Shown here piece by piece: positions 33,139 through 41,547 of a DNA stretch of 49,163 nucleotides. The DNA comes from an uncultured Collinsella sp. (GTDB taxonomy: Bacteria > Actinomycetota > Coriobacteriia > Coriobacteriales > Coriobacteriaceae): positions 1-49,163 of the forward strand of contig URSO01000008.1 of the NCBI GenBank assembly GCA_900550415.1. The letters are read 5' to 3'. The position numbers were made by a program, and so were the translations under genes. The notes under the pieces were generated by a model that saw only the letters and a program-made list of their open reading frames with translations, was not told where the DNA came from and made no database searches. Position 1 is the first letter of the stretch. Each line of letters starts with the position of its first letter.

Positions 33139-35916
33139 ATGGCACAGGAATTCACTTTTACCGTTAACGGCGTCGAGCGCACGACGACCCAAAACAAGCC
33201 GCTGCTACGCTACCTGCGCGACGACCTGCATATTCACTCCGCCAAGGACGGCTGCTCCGAGGGCGCGTGCGGTACCTGCACCATCCATGTGGACGGTGCG
33301 GCCGTCAAGGCCTGCGTACTGACCACCGCCCTTGCCGCCGGCCGCAACATCGTGACCGTCGAGGGCCTGCCCGAGGACGTGCGCGAGGCCTTTGTGTACG
33401 CCTTTGGCGCCGTGGGTGCCGTGCAGTGCGGTTTTTGCATCCCCGGCATGGTCATGGCGGGTGCAGCGCTCATCGCCGAGGACCCCGAGCCCACCGAGGA
33501 GCAGATCAAGTACGCCATCCGCGGTAACGTCTGCCGCTGCACCGGCTACAAGAAGATCATCGAGGGCATTTCGCTGGCAGCTGCGGTGCTCCGCGGCGAA
33601 AAGCAGATCGACGAGGACCTGGAGCGCGGCGACGACTACGGCGTGGGCAAGCGCGCCTTCCGTATCGACGTGCGCAAGAAGGTGCTCGGCGAGGGCAAGT
33701 ATCCCGATGACATCGACGAGCTCGATCAGCCGGGTCTGACCTACGCCAGCGCCGTGCGCTCCAAGTATCCGCGCGCCCGTGTGCTCTCCATCGATACCTC
33801 CAAGGCCGAGGCCCTGCCCGGTGTGGTGGGCATCCTGCGCGCTGAGGACGTGCCGGTCAACCAGGTCGGCCACCTTATCCAGGATTGGGACGTCATGATC
33901 GCGGCGGGCGATATCACCCGCTGCGTGGGCGATGCCATCGTGCTGGTGGTCGCCGAGGACGAGGCGACGCTCGAGAAGGCCAAGAAGCTCGTAAAGATTG
34001 ATTACGAGCCACTGGAGCCCGTGCGCAACATTGTCGAGGCCAGGGCTGCCGACGCCCCGCGCCTGCACGACAGCTTCTTTGCCTTTGGCAACACGGTAGA
34101 GCTCAAGGACAACGTGTGCCAGAGCCGCCATGTGACGCGCGGCGACGCCGCCAAGGCGTTGGCGGAGAGCGCATTTACCGTGACGCAGCGCTTTACCACG
34201 CCCTTTACCGAGCATGCCTTCTTGGAGCCCGAGTGCGCCGTCGCCTTCCCGTACAAGAACGGCGTCAAGGTGCAGTCGACCGACCAGGGTGCCTACGATA
34301 CGCGCAAAGAGTGCGCCCACATGTTTGGCTGGGATAGCGAACCCGAGCGTGTGGTCGTCGAGACCATGCTCGTGGGTGGCGGCTTTGGCGGTAAGGAGGA
34401 CGTTTCGGTCCAGCACCTGGCCGCGCTCGCCGCATATAAGTTCCAGCGTCCTGTGAAGTGCAAGCTCACGCGTGCCGAGTCGCTCGCTTTCCATCCCAAG
34501 CGTCATGCGATGGACGGCACCTTTACGCTGGGCTGCGACGCCGAGGGCATCTTTACCGGCCTGGACTGCGAGATCAACTTTGACACCGGCGCCTACGCGT
34601 CGCTGTGCGGCCCGGTGCTCGAGCGCGCCTGCACGCATGCCGTCGGCCCCTACAAGTACCAGAACACCGACATCCGCGGCTTCGGCTACTACACTAACAA
34701 CCCGCCTGCCGGCGCGTACCGTGGCTTTGGCGTTTGCCAGTCCGAGTTTGCACTCGAGAGCCTGATCGACCTACTGGCCGAGAAGGTCGGCCTGGATCCG
34801 TGGGAGATCCGCTACCGTAACGCCATCGAGCCGGGCGAGGTTTTGCCCAACGGCCAGATCGCCGATTGCTCCACGGCGCTTAAGGAGACGCTGCTCGAGG
34901 TCAAGGATGCCTATTACGCGCATCCCGGACACGCCGGTATCGCCTGCGCCATGAAGAACGCCGGCGTGGGCGTGGGCCTGCCCGACGCCGGTCGCTGCAA
35001 GATTCGCGTCGAGGACGGCGTGGCGGTGGTCTATGCCGCCACGTCCGACATCGGCCAGGGCTGCAACACGGTCTTTTTGCAGGACGTTGCCGAGGCGTGC
35101 GGTCTGCCGCTGAGCTGCATTGCCAACGGCGAGTGCTCCACCGAGAACGCTCCCGACTCCGGCACCACGTCTGGCTCGCGCCAGACGGTCGTGACCGGCG
35201 AGGCCGTGCGCGGCGCCGCCTTCCTGCTGCGCGACGCCATGGTTGGCATCGAGGCCGGCAAGCCTGCGCCCGCCGCTCCGGTGAGCGCGCATGGCGACGG
35301 CGTCAAGATCGAGTACGACGACGGTCGCGCCTACCAGCTGCGCACACAGGAACTCGTCGCCGGCCAGGGTATGCATCCTCAGGACCCTGCGGCCACCATC
35401 AAGGCGCTCGAGGGATGCGAGTTTGGCTACGTGTATCTGGAGCCGACCGACAAGCTGGGCGCCGATGTTCCCAACCCCAAGAGCCACATCTGCTACGGTT
35501 TTGCCACACATGTGGTCATTCTGGATGATGACGGCCGCGTGAGCGAGGTCTATGCCGCACACGATTCCGGCAAGGTGGTCAACCCCATCTCCATCCAGGG
35601 TCAGATCGAAGGCGGCGTGCTCATGGGTATGGGCTATGCGCTGACCGAGGACTGGCCGCTCAAGGACTGCGTACCCCAGGCAAGGTACGGCACGCTCGGG
35701 CTGTTCCGTGCGCCCGAGATTCCGGATATCCACGCCATCTACGTGGAGAAGGACGAGCTGCTGCCCGTGGCATACGGCGGCAAGGGCATTGGAGAGATCG
35801 CAACGATCCCCACGGCGCCCGCCGTGCAGAACGCCTACCGCGCATTCGACGGCAAGCTGCGTCCGGATCTGCCCATGGTGGATACGCCGTACAGCCGCGC
35901 TCGTCACCGCGGGTAG
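33139..35916 (+). CDS. xdhD: fused [2Fe-2S]/molybdenum hydroxylase, selenium-dependent xanthine dehydrogenase type
   Basis: The protein has 925 residues. The N-terminal part has two 2Fe-2S domains: Cys39, Cys44, Cys47 and Cys59 (DGCSEGACGTCTIHVDG), and Cys97, Cys100, Cys132 and Cys134 (QCGFCIPGM, VCRCTGYKK). The molybdopterin-binding domains follow from about 175, with GGGFGGKEDV, AYRGFGVCQSE and the C-terminal GGKGIGEIATIP containing the catalytic Glu. There is no FAD domain, as in E. coli XdhD. Enzymes of this type hydroxylate purines; a selenium ligand on Mo is reported for relatives. There is no in-frame TGA, so no selenocysteine. A strong terminator follows. Confidence 0.92.
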   Translation: MAQEFTFTVNGVERTTTQNKPLLRYLRDDLHIHSAKDGCSEGACGTCTIHVDGAAVKACVLTTALAAGRNIVTVEGLPEDVREAFVYAFGAVGAVQCGFCIPGMVMAGAALIAEDPEPTEEQIKYAIRGNVCRCTGYKKIIEGISLAAAVLRGEKQIDEDLERGDDYGVGKRAFRIDVRKKVLGEGKYPDDIDELDQPGLTYASAVRSKYPRARVLSIDTSKAEALPGVVGILRAEDVPVNQVGHLIQDWDVMIAAGDITRCVGDAIVLVVAEDEATLEKAKKLVKIDYEPLEPVRNIVEARAADAPRLHDSFFAFGNTVELKDNVCQSRHVTRGDAAKALAESAFTVTQRFTTPFTEHAFLEPECAVAFPYKNGVKVQSTDQGAYDTRKECAHMFGWDSEPERVVVETMLVGGGFGGKEDVSVQHLAALAAYKFQRPVKCKLTRAESLAFHPKRHAMDGTFTLGCDAEGIFTGLDCEINFDTGAYASLCGPVLERACTHAVGPYKYQNTDIRGFGYYTNNPPAGAYRGFGVCQSEFALESLIDLLAEKVGLDPWEIRYRNAIEPGEVLPNGQIADCSTALKETLLEVKDAYYAHPGHAGIACAMKNAGVGVGLPDAGRCKIRVEDGVAVVYAATSDIGQGCNTVFLQDVAEACGLPLSCIANGECSTENAPDSGTTSGSRQTVVTGEAVRGAAFLLRDAMVGIEAGKPAPAAPVSAHGDGVKIEYDDGRAYQLRTQELVAGQGMHPQDPAATIKALEGCEFGYVYLEPTDKLGADVPNPKSHICYGFATHVVILDDDGRVSEVYAAHDSGKVVNPISIQGQIEGGVLMGMGYALTEDWPLKDCVPQARYGTLGLFRAPEIPDIHAIYVEKDELLPVAYGGKGIGEIATIPTAPAVQNAYRAFDGKLRPDLPMVDTPYSRARHRG

Positions 35917-35985
35917 AGTAGAGCGCGGACGGCCATTACTGACGGGCTGTCCATGCTCAGCATCAACTGCATACGCTGCGCCTTT

Positions 35986-36017
35986 GGCCCCGGCTCCATC
36001 GCGAGCCGGGGCCTTTT
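35986..36017 (+). terminator. terminator of the uacT-xdhD block
   Basis: GGCCCCGGCTC (35986-35996) pairs with GAGCCGGGGCC (36003-36013), followed by TTTT. Confidence 0.9.
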
Positions 36018-36037
36018 GTTTGGAGCGGAAACTGCGT

Positions 36038-36172
36038 CCCGGAATTGGCGCTCAGAATGGGATGCGCTTTCCGGTTGGAGCTTCAAACGGAAAGCGCATC
36101 CCGGAATCCGCGCCTGGAATGGGACACACGATTGTCCGTGCCCGCATCCCACCATATTCGGGATGCGGGTTT
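36038..36172. repeat. composite intergenic repeat
   Basis: Two 25-base imperfect direct repeats (36038-36062 and 36100-36124, both CCCGGAAT...GAATGGGA) flank and overlap a perfect 15-base inverted repeat: GGGATGCGCTTTCCG (36059-36073) and CGGAAAGCGCATCCC (36088-36102). A separate hairpin, CCCGCATCCC/GGGATGCGGG (36141-36150, 36160-36169) with TTT behind it, follows. No gene lies here. Confidence 0.6.
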
Positions 36173-36195
36173 CTGCGCTTTTGTGCATCAGGTAA

Positions 36196-36351
36196 GCAGC
36201 TGCTTTTGGCGGCTCTCCCGGGCTGCGCATCGCTTGGGATGTCGATGCGACCGACCAGAGAATCGGCGCATTGGTCGATCGCATTACAAAAGACAGGTTT
36301 ATTGAGATTGGTGAACTGACGGCCATGGCGCATACCATTGTGGTTGCCTAG
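36196..36351 (+). pseudogene. possible 3' gene fragment, family unknown
   Basis: After a stop at 36193 the frame stays open for 51 codons to TAG at 36349. It ends DRFIEIGELTAMAHTIVVA, has coding-like composition and has no start with a ribosome binding site. It may be the tail of a lost gene. I do not recognise the family; chance cannot be excluded. Confidence 0.25.
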
Positions 36352-36397
36352 CTTGAAAGCTGAGATGGAAAGTGCTTTCGGACAGGAGGGCAATATC

Positions 36398-36432
36398 AAG
36401 CCCCACGTTCCCTGTGGGAAGTGGGGCTTTCA
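36398..36432. terminator. bidirectional terminator
   Basis: AAGCCCCAC (36398-36406) pairs with GTGGGGCTT (36421-36429), with TTCCC/GGGAA inside. T follows on the right and A on the left. It closes the minus-strand three-gene set that ends at 36454. Confidence 0.75.
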
Positions 36433-36453
36433 AGGGCTGCTGGTTAATAGTTA

Positions 36454-36672
36454 TTAGAGGTAGCCGTTCAGCCAATCGGGCATATTGGGATCGTCAATGC
36501 TCCACGAATCTTCTTCATGCTCGCTTTCTTCCCAGTTGCTTTCGTCCCCATCGAAGAACTTGCGCCTATTGCACTTGTATTTGACAACCGTGTCGCCCTC
36601 ACGGCGGTATTCATACCAGTAGTAGTTTTGCTTTCCGTATCCGTTCCATTCTTGAGTTCTGTATATGACCAT
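36454..36672 (-). CDS. small acidic protein of unknown function
   Basis: The protein has 72 residues. A basic, Tyr-rich first half (RTQEWNGYGKQNYYWYEYRR) is followed by a very acidic second half (DGDESNWEESEHEEDSW). AAAGGAG lies 5 bases before the ATG. It is the last gene of a low-GC minus-strand set of three. No family is recognised. The charge split would suit binding to a partner protein or DNA mimicry, but this is speculation. Confidence 0.6.
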   Translation of the reverse strand: MVIYRTQEWNGYGKQNYYWYEYRREGDTVVKYKCNRRKFFDGDESNWEESEHEEDSWSIDDPNMPDWLNGYL

Positions 36673-36731
36673 GGTATCTCCTTTTCGTTTGCGTACGCGG
36701 GGCGCACGGTGTATCAGATTTGACTACTGGG

Positions 36732-37250
36732 CTATGACTTGCGCAATGCGAGTTTTTTGGCGTTAATGCTCGCAAGTTCGTCGGAAGTAAAAACAAACGG
36801 GACAACCGCTTCATCCCATTCGATATTTGAGAAGGTATAACCGGCGCGCGTTACTTTGACTGTTTCTTTCCCAAAGAGTTTGCCGACTTCTGTGAGCTTG
36901 TAACCCCAGGGCTCTTTTGTCATCATTCCGCTGGAGACGAGACGCTTGTTAACTGCCTGATTCGAAAGAAGCAAGTCATGTCCGAGTCCCATTGCGGTCT
37001 TCTTGACTCCGGTAAGGTTGACCACTGGCAAGGAGGTCTTTTCCGCCGCCTTAGCAATCGTGGCAACACCTTTGTCTGCGTCGTTGCAAATAGTTTTGAA
37101 TTTAGGCGTATGGCCCGTTTTCGCGGCAATCGTAATGCTAACGATTGAACTGATTGCCACAAATACACCGATGCCAATCTGGACTTTGTGCTGCTCGAGC
37201 CACACGAGGCCTTTGTTCTTTGCGGGCAGATCAGTGTTTTCCGGCTCCAA
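36732..37250 (-). CDS. membrane-anchored protein of unknown function, antirepressor-like C-terminus
   Basis: The protein has 172 residues. It starts with TTG at 37250; GAGGTG lies 8 bases upstream and overlaps the stop of the XRE gene, so translation is coupled. One membrane helix (IGIGVFVAISSIVSITIAA, about 25-43) follows a short N-terminus. The rest has a stretch (AVNKRLVSSGMMTKEPWGY then KLTEVGKLFGKE) reminiscent of the C-terminal DNA-binding domain of phage antirepressors. That similarity is weak and only by eye. Confidence 0.6.
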   Translation of the reverse strand: MEPENTDLPAKNKGLVWLEQHKVQIGIGVFVAISSIVSITIAAKTGHTPKFKTICNDADKGVATIAKAAEKTSLPVVNLTGVKKTAMGLGHDLLLSNQAVNKRLVSSGMMTKEPWGYKLTEVGKLFGKETVKVTRAGYTFSNIEWDEAVVPFVFTSDELASINAKKLALRKS

Positions 37251-37262
37251 TTTCTGTACACC

Positions 37263-37718
37263 TCATTTCTTGATTGATTTTGCAAGTTGATATGCAAGAG
37301 AGCCCAATGCCGGAATCAATGCTGATGAAGCGGGGATTAGGGCGGCGGTGAGAGCGGTTGCTCCAACTATGGCGCTCTGCTTAGTAGCTGCCTCTTGTTG
37401 TGTCCCCTTCTCATCCCCTTCTTTAAGGGCATTTTGCATCTTCTCTAGTTTGGGTGCTACTGGTTGGTCAACGAATAGCTGAATTATTTTGGCCAGATCC
37501 TCGTTTCCGCTGACGGCGATTTCGTTGTTGAATACCGCCCTGATGGCGAGATAGTGCATCTTCGTCATCTGCGTTTTACCCGTCTCAAGGCTGCTGACGG
37601 TTTGCTTTGTTATGCCTAGTTCGTTCGCAAGCCGTTCGCCACTCCAGCCCGCCGCCTTGCGAATGGTTGACAGGTGAGCTTGGAGCCTGCTGACTAGTTC
37701 ATCATCCGTTGAAGTCAT
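37263..37718 (-). CDS. XRE-family regulator with hydrophobic C-terminal tail
   Basis: The protein has 151 residues. The helix-turn-helix (SGERLANELGITKQTVSSLE) lies at about 26-45. A charged linker (about 85-112, GDEKGTQQEAATKQ) leads to an Ala/Leu/Ile-rich tail (AIVGATALTAALIPASSALI) long enough to cross or touch the membrane. A DNA-binding domain tied to a membrane segment is unusual. It is the first gene of a low-GC operon of three and has a good promoter in front. Confidence 0.75.
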   Translation of the reverse strand: MTSTDDELVSRLQAHLSTIRKAAGWSGERLANELGITKQTVSSLETGKTQMTKMHYLAIRAVFNNEIAVSGNEDLAKIIQLFVDQPVAPKLEKMQNALKEGDEKGTQQEAATKQSAIVGATALTAALIPASSALIPALGSLAYQLAKSIKK

Positions 37719-37760
37719 TTCTGCCTCACATATAGTAAAGAATCCTTATTACTGTCAGAT

Positions 37761-37788
37761 ATTATATACCCAGTCAGAAATTTATCAA
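37761..37788 (-). promoter_or_regulatory. promoter of the XRE three-gene set
   Basis: On the minus strand TTGATA (37783-37788) and TATAAT (37761-37766) are 16 bases apart, close to consensus. TCTGAC and its neighbour CTGACTGGG overlap the -10 and spacer and could be the XRE operator. Confidence 0.65.
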
Positions 37789-38290
37789 TTACTAAGTGAG
37801 TCTTAGTTTATTCGGCTGGCTCCTGAATCTCCTCAGTTTTAAACTGAATTGAAAACGATACCGACGCCGGCGTCTTGTTCTCATGTTTTAAAGGTATGGG
37901 CAGGTATTGTTCGACAGACGATGGCCTCGATGCCGATTTCATGCATCCCCTCAGGGGTCATCCGTCCAGGAACCTGTTTTCCATCGTTGCGTGGTCAGCG
38001 AGACACGCAAGGAGCACATCGACCGTATGGGCGGCTGTTATTTCTGCACAGTTGAGAGGGCATTTTGGAAGACGTGTCCATGGCGATCTTGGGAGACGCT
38101 AACCGCTTGGATTATCGTGGACGGTCAGTCTTAGAGGCCTATGGGTGGGAGATGTTGTTTCACTTACCAACGACCGGCCGGGGTCTGGCTTAACCAACGT
38201 GGAACGTGATTACACCATCTGGTAGCAAGTCGAGTTGCAGATGAGTACGCCCGATCGTGTGGAATAAGGCTTCAGGAGCGCTCCGCCTGT
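37789..38290. other. stretch without a recognisable gene
   Basis: Short frames on both strands (for example one reading GGCYFCTVERAFWKTCPWRS from 38028) have no family resemblance and no consistent start signals. It could hold decayed coding sequence; I see no repeat or strong hairpin. Confidence 0.4.
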
Positions 38291-38713
38291 TTACACCCCC
38301 GCGATCCCACGTGCAGCGCTCAGCAGCTCGTACTCCCTCTGGCTCCACTGGCGCAGCTCGGCAGTCTCGACGGCGTCGCGGCGCAGGTCCAGAAATACCT
38401 CGGCGCCCTCGCAGAAGCACTCACGGACAAAGGCACCGGATCCGTCCGCAACGCACGTGCCGTCTGCAAACAGCTTCCAACTCGACGGCTCGCGTGAGTC
38501 GTCTCCGAGCAGCTTGATCTGCAGAACATGCGGGTTGCCAGCAGCACAGAGCTCTTCCTCGAGCTTCTGTACCGTAAAGCGCATCTGGTGGGAGAGGCTG
38601 CTCTTGACCATGGCCGAGGCATAGCCGCTCGGCCCGTCCAGGAGATGAATTCGTTTTGGCTTGGCTGCCAGATTGTGGAAGTTGCGCTCGCTGCGTACGG
38701 AGAAATTGTCCAT
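38291..38713 (-). CDS. hypothetical protein, 140 residues
   Basis: I chose the ATG at 38713 because AAAGGAG precedes it by 5-6 bases; the frame is open for 71 further codons upstream without any site. The product starts MDNFSVRSERNFHNLAAKPK, has a mixed alpha/beta-like middle (HVLQIKLLGDDSREPSSWKL, GAEVFLDLRRDAVE) and no membrane segment. I do not recognise it. It is divergent from the AAA/DUF4143 gene. Confidence 0.65.
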   Translation of the reverse strand: MDNFSVRSERNFHNLAAKPKRIHLLDGPSGYASAMVKSSLSHQMRFTVQKLEEELCAAGNPHVLQIKLLGDDSREPSSWKLFADGTCVADGSGAFVRECFCEGAEVFLDLRRDAVETAELRQWSQREYELLSAARGIAGV

Positions 38714-38862
38714 ACGGACTCCTTTCATCGATGTTGGCAGGGCCACCGTGCCTCTTGGCCGGTTGGCGTCGGGATCGTGGAGCCAACTCTCTACCCCGAC
38801 TCTGGATAAAACGCGCCCGCTCCTTGCGGACAAGAGGAAGTCTATCAGCGCGCGCGGACACA

Positions 38863-38906
38863 AATCAAGCGCCGCCTGCGAAATGATGTACAGACGGCGC
38901 TTGATT
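38863..38906. repeat. perfect inverted repeat
   Basis: AATCAAGCGCCG (38863-38874) and CGGCGCTTGATT (38895-38906) form a 12-base stem without a T-run, in the divergent region between 38713 and 39081. Confidence 0.6.
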
Positions 38907-38930
38907 GCGCGGCAATTATTCGGCAAACAT

Positions 38931-39047
38931 CCGGAAAAGTGTCGAAATCAGCCGTAAAATAGTACGGAAAAGTGTCAAATTCGAGCCACCCAAATTATGG
39001 AAAAGTGTCGAAATGAGCACCTAACAACCGCGGAAAAGTGTATCCTA
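38931..39047 (+). repeat. four copies of a motif spaced exactly 33 bp apart
   Basis: GGAAAAGTGT occurs at 38933, 38966, 38999 and 39032, each 33 bases from the next. Copies 1-3 continue with TC(G)AAAT and GAGC/CAGC-like bases, so the unit is longer than the core. Copy 4 runs into TATCCT (39041-39046), a possible -10. The array ends 34 bases before the AAA ATPase gene. The spacing of about three helical turns would place bound proteins on one DNA face. Confidence 0.85.
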
Positions 39048-39080
39048 GTGCTAAAACAGCACGTAATAAGGGGTACGCTT

Positions 39081-40403
39081 ATGCTGCAAAGAAAAGCAAA
39101 AGCACAGTTTGAATCCTGGCTTGCCTCGTCGCCTAACAAGGCTCTTTTGGTCAAGGGCGCCCGACAGGTAGGAAAGTCATATTTGGTCAACGTCTTTGCA
39201 AGCGAATCGTTCGAAAATGTCGTGACGTTCGACCTTATCGCCGACGCGTCCGTGCGCGATTCGTTTTTGGCGGCAAAAAGCGCGGATGACCTGCTTATGC
39301 GCATGTCTATTGCTGCAACGCAGCCGATGGTTGCGAACAAGACCGTTGTGGTTATCGACGAGGTGCAGCGATGCCCCAACGTAGTGACGTTTATCAAATA
39401 CCTGGTCCAGCGCGGCGACTTTCGATACATCCTTACCGGATCGCTCCTTGGTGTTGAGCTCGAGGGCATCGATTCCCTGCCGGTGGGGTATGTCGAGCAG
39501 GTCCAGATGTACCCGCTCGACTTTGAGGAGTTCTGCTGGGCAAGCGGCGTTGCTGCCGGAGCGTTTGACATGCTCAGGGGTTGTCTAAAGGACGAAAAGG
39601 AGCTCCCCGGCTATCTGTATGACCGCTTGCTCAATCTGTTCCATCAGTATGTGGTGGTGGGGGGCATGCCCGACGCGGTCAATTCCTTCTTGGCGACGCG
39701 CAATGTCGACGAGGTTCGAAACATCCATCGCGATCTTCACGCCCTGTATCGCGATGACATCGCAAAGTACGCTCCGCCTGAGCTACGCTTGGTTATTCGC
39801 GATATCTATGATCTGATTCCCAGCGAGGCCGGCTCCAAAAACAAGCGATTCAAACTGTCATCGATTAACGGTGTCAAACGTTTTTCGCAGGTGACAGATC
39901 ATTTTCTCTGGCTATCGGAGGCGGGTGTCGCGCTTCCCGTGTATAACGTAACGGCGCCCGTGGCACCCCTTTTATTGGGGGAGCAACGAAATTTGTTCAA
40001 GCTGTTTTACTTGGACACCGGAATGCTCATGTCGTCGTATTCCAAAAGGGTCGCCCAAGGCGTTTTTGATGGGGGGGCGGAAGACGCCTTTGGCATGAAC
40101 ATGGGGGCGGCGTTTGAGGGCTTCGTTGCCCAAGAGCTCAAAGCCCACGGATTCAGATTGCGCTACTTTACGTCTAAAAAAGTCGGCGAGCTCGATTTTG
40201 TGGAGGAGACGCTCGATGGGGAGGTTCTTGCCATCGAGGTCAAGTCGGGCAAGAGCTTTAAGTCCCATGCGGCGCTCGACAACGCGCTCGCGACGAAGGG
40301 CTACGGAATCGATCGCGCCCTGGTACTTGCGGAATGTAATCTTCACCGCGATGGTGACGTGCTGTATCTGCCCATCTTTATGGCAGGGCTTTTGGAGCCG
40401 TAA
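39081..40403 (+). CDS. AAA ATPase with C-terminal DUF4143 domain
   Basis: The protein has 440 residues from the ATG at 39081 (AAGGGG 7 bases upstream; earlier in-frame codons read through the repeats). Walker A is KGARQVGKS (25-33) and Walker B VVVIDEVQR (89-97). The middle has VVVGGMPDAVNSFL, typical of the family. The C-terminal DUF4143 has GELDFVEE and AIEVKSGK, the Asp372, Glu386 and Lys388 of a PD-(D/E)xK-like nuclease fold. Such proteins (COG1373) are widespread, often strain-specific, and have no agreed role; defence, DNA metabolism and chaperone-like roles have been suggested. It stands alone behind the 33-bp array. Confidence 0.85.
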   Translation: MLQRKAKAQFESWLASSPNKALLVKGARQVGKSYLVNVFASESFENVVTFDLIADASVRDSFLAAKSADDLLMRMSIAATQPMVANKTVVVIDEVQRCPNVVTFIKYLVQRGDFRYILTGSLLGVELEGIDSLPVGYVEQVQMYPLDFEEFCWASGVAAGAFDMLRGCLKDEKELPGYLYDRLLNLFHQYVVVGGMPDAVNSFLATRNVDEVRNIHRDLHALYRDDIAKYAPPELRLVIRDIYDLIPSEAGSKNKRFKLSSINGVKRFSQVTDHFLWLSEAGVALPVYNVTAPVAPLLLGEQRNLFKLFYLDTGMLMSSYSKRVAQGVFDGGAEDAFGMNMGAAFEGFVAQELKAHGFRLRYFTSKKVGELDFVEETLDGEVLAIEVKSGKSFKSHAALDNALATKGYGIDRALVLAECNLHRDGDVLYLPIFMAGLLEP

Positions 40404-40440
40404 CATGCCGCCGGCTCTTCCGGCCCTCCCTTAACCCCCG

Positions 40441-41424
40441 CTACTCGTCCCCGTCGTTGGGGTCGCCCTTGAGGGTGTTGATGTCCAGGTACTGGTTATC
40501 GTCCTCTTTTTGCTGGGTCTCCGACTCCGCTTGGGTGGGGCCGCGGAACAGCTGGAATCCCTCAAACGCAATGACGCCGAGCAGGGCAATGACAATGGCG
40601 ATAAAGGCAACCTTGACTGCCTGCGGAAATTCCGAGAAACGCAGCGCCTTTTCCTCGGCGTAATAATCGGCGAAGCGCTCTTCGCCCGTGCTTTTGGTAT
40701 ACGCCGGTGCGGACGCGGCCTCCGGGTCATATTCCGGTGCAGGCGTGGCGGCGTACGGATCGTTGAGATAATCGCTCGATGTGGTGCCATAATCCTCGGT
40801 CTCGATGCGACCGGCGTCAGCATAGCCATCGGAATAATCGGAATATGCCGCACCGCCCTCATAGCCCGCGGCGCTCGTGTTGGCGGCAAAAAGCGGGTTA
40901 ACTGGAACGTCGAGCGCCGGCATGCCGGTAGAGGTCTCATCCAGATCGGCTGCAGCCCACGAATCGTAGGCAACCTGACGGGCAACGGGCTCATCGAGCC
41001 TTGCGACCGGAGGCTTGCGTGCCGCAGGAACAGGCAACTGCTGGGCGCTGTACATAACAGTGCTGTCGGCCGATTTGCTCCGCGTCGCTGCAGCGAGAAA
41101 TGCCGCCGTCTCGGACGGGTCGCTTGCGGGGCGGGGAGCAGGCGTGGGCGCCGAAATGGGTGCGGGCGTAGGCGCGGGCGTCGAAACAGGCGGCTGCGCA
41201 GGAGTCGGCGCAGATGCGGGCTTAGGCGCAAGTGCGGGATTGGGGCTTGACGGGCGAGCCCCGCCACCCATGAGTTCGTCGGCGGTCCACGGGCGATCAT
41301 CCATCACGTCGTCAAGGCTCAGCGAAAACAGGTCGTCTTCACCCTCATCGAACATGCGGTGCACATGTCCACCAATTGCCGGAATCAATCCGCGACCGGT
41401 GCATGATGCCTTGCTCAACGCCAT
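40441..41424 (-). CDS. single-pass membrane protein with Pro/Ala-rich cytoplasmic region
   Basis: The protein has 327 residues from the ATG at 41424 (AAAGGGTGG upstream). An N-terminal acidic segment (DEGEDDLFSLSLDDVMDD) is followed by about 50 residues of Pro/Ala-rich spacer (PTPAPISAPTPAPRPA), a Tyr/Asp-rich low-complexity part, one membrane helix near 275-300 (AFIAIVIALLGVIAFEGFQL) and a short acidic outer tail. There is no signal peptide, so the large N-terminal part is probably cytoplasmic. Function unknown; such a layout suits a scaffold or signalling protein at the membrane. Confidence 0.75.
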   Translation of the reverse strand: MALSKASCTGRGLIPAIGGHVHRMFDEGEDDLFSLSLDDVMDDRPWTADELMGGGARPSSPNPALAPKPASAPTPAQPPVSTPAPTPAPISAPTPAPRPASDPSETAAFLAAATRSKSADSTVMYSAQQLPVPAARKPPVARLDEPVARQVAYDSWAAADLDETSTGMPALDVPVNPLFAANTSAAGYEGGAAYSDYSDGYADAGRIETEDYGTTSSDYLNDPYAATPAPEYDPEAASAPAYTKSTGEERFADYYAEEKALRFSEFPQAVKVAFIAIVIALLGVIAFEGFQLFRGPTQAESETQQKEDDNQYLDINTLKGDPNDGDE

Positions 41425-41547
41425 TCTGTTCCACCCTTTCGAAATACTAATGACATCGATTATATGGAACTTCCCAAGCGGCTCGGTCTTGGATTCGAGC
41501 TTTCCAGAACTCGCGCCCAAAAGGGGAGGGGCAATCTAGGCGAGTGC

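Noticed and set aside
33139..35916. Selenocysteine in XdhD
   Set aside because: No in-frame TGA; selenium in this family is a cofactor ligand, not an amino acid.
38931..39047. CRISPR-like array
   Set aside because: The repeats are short (10-20 bases) and degenerate beyond the core, the array has four units only, and there are no cas genes.
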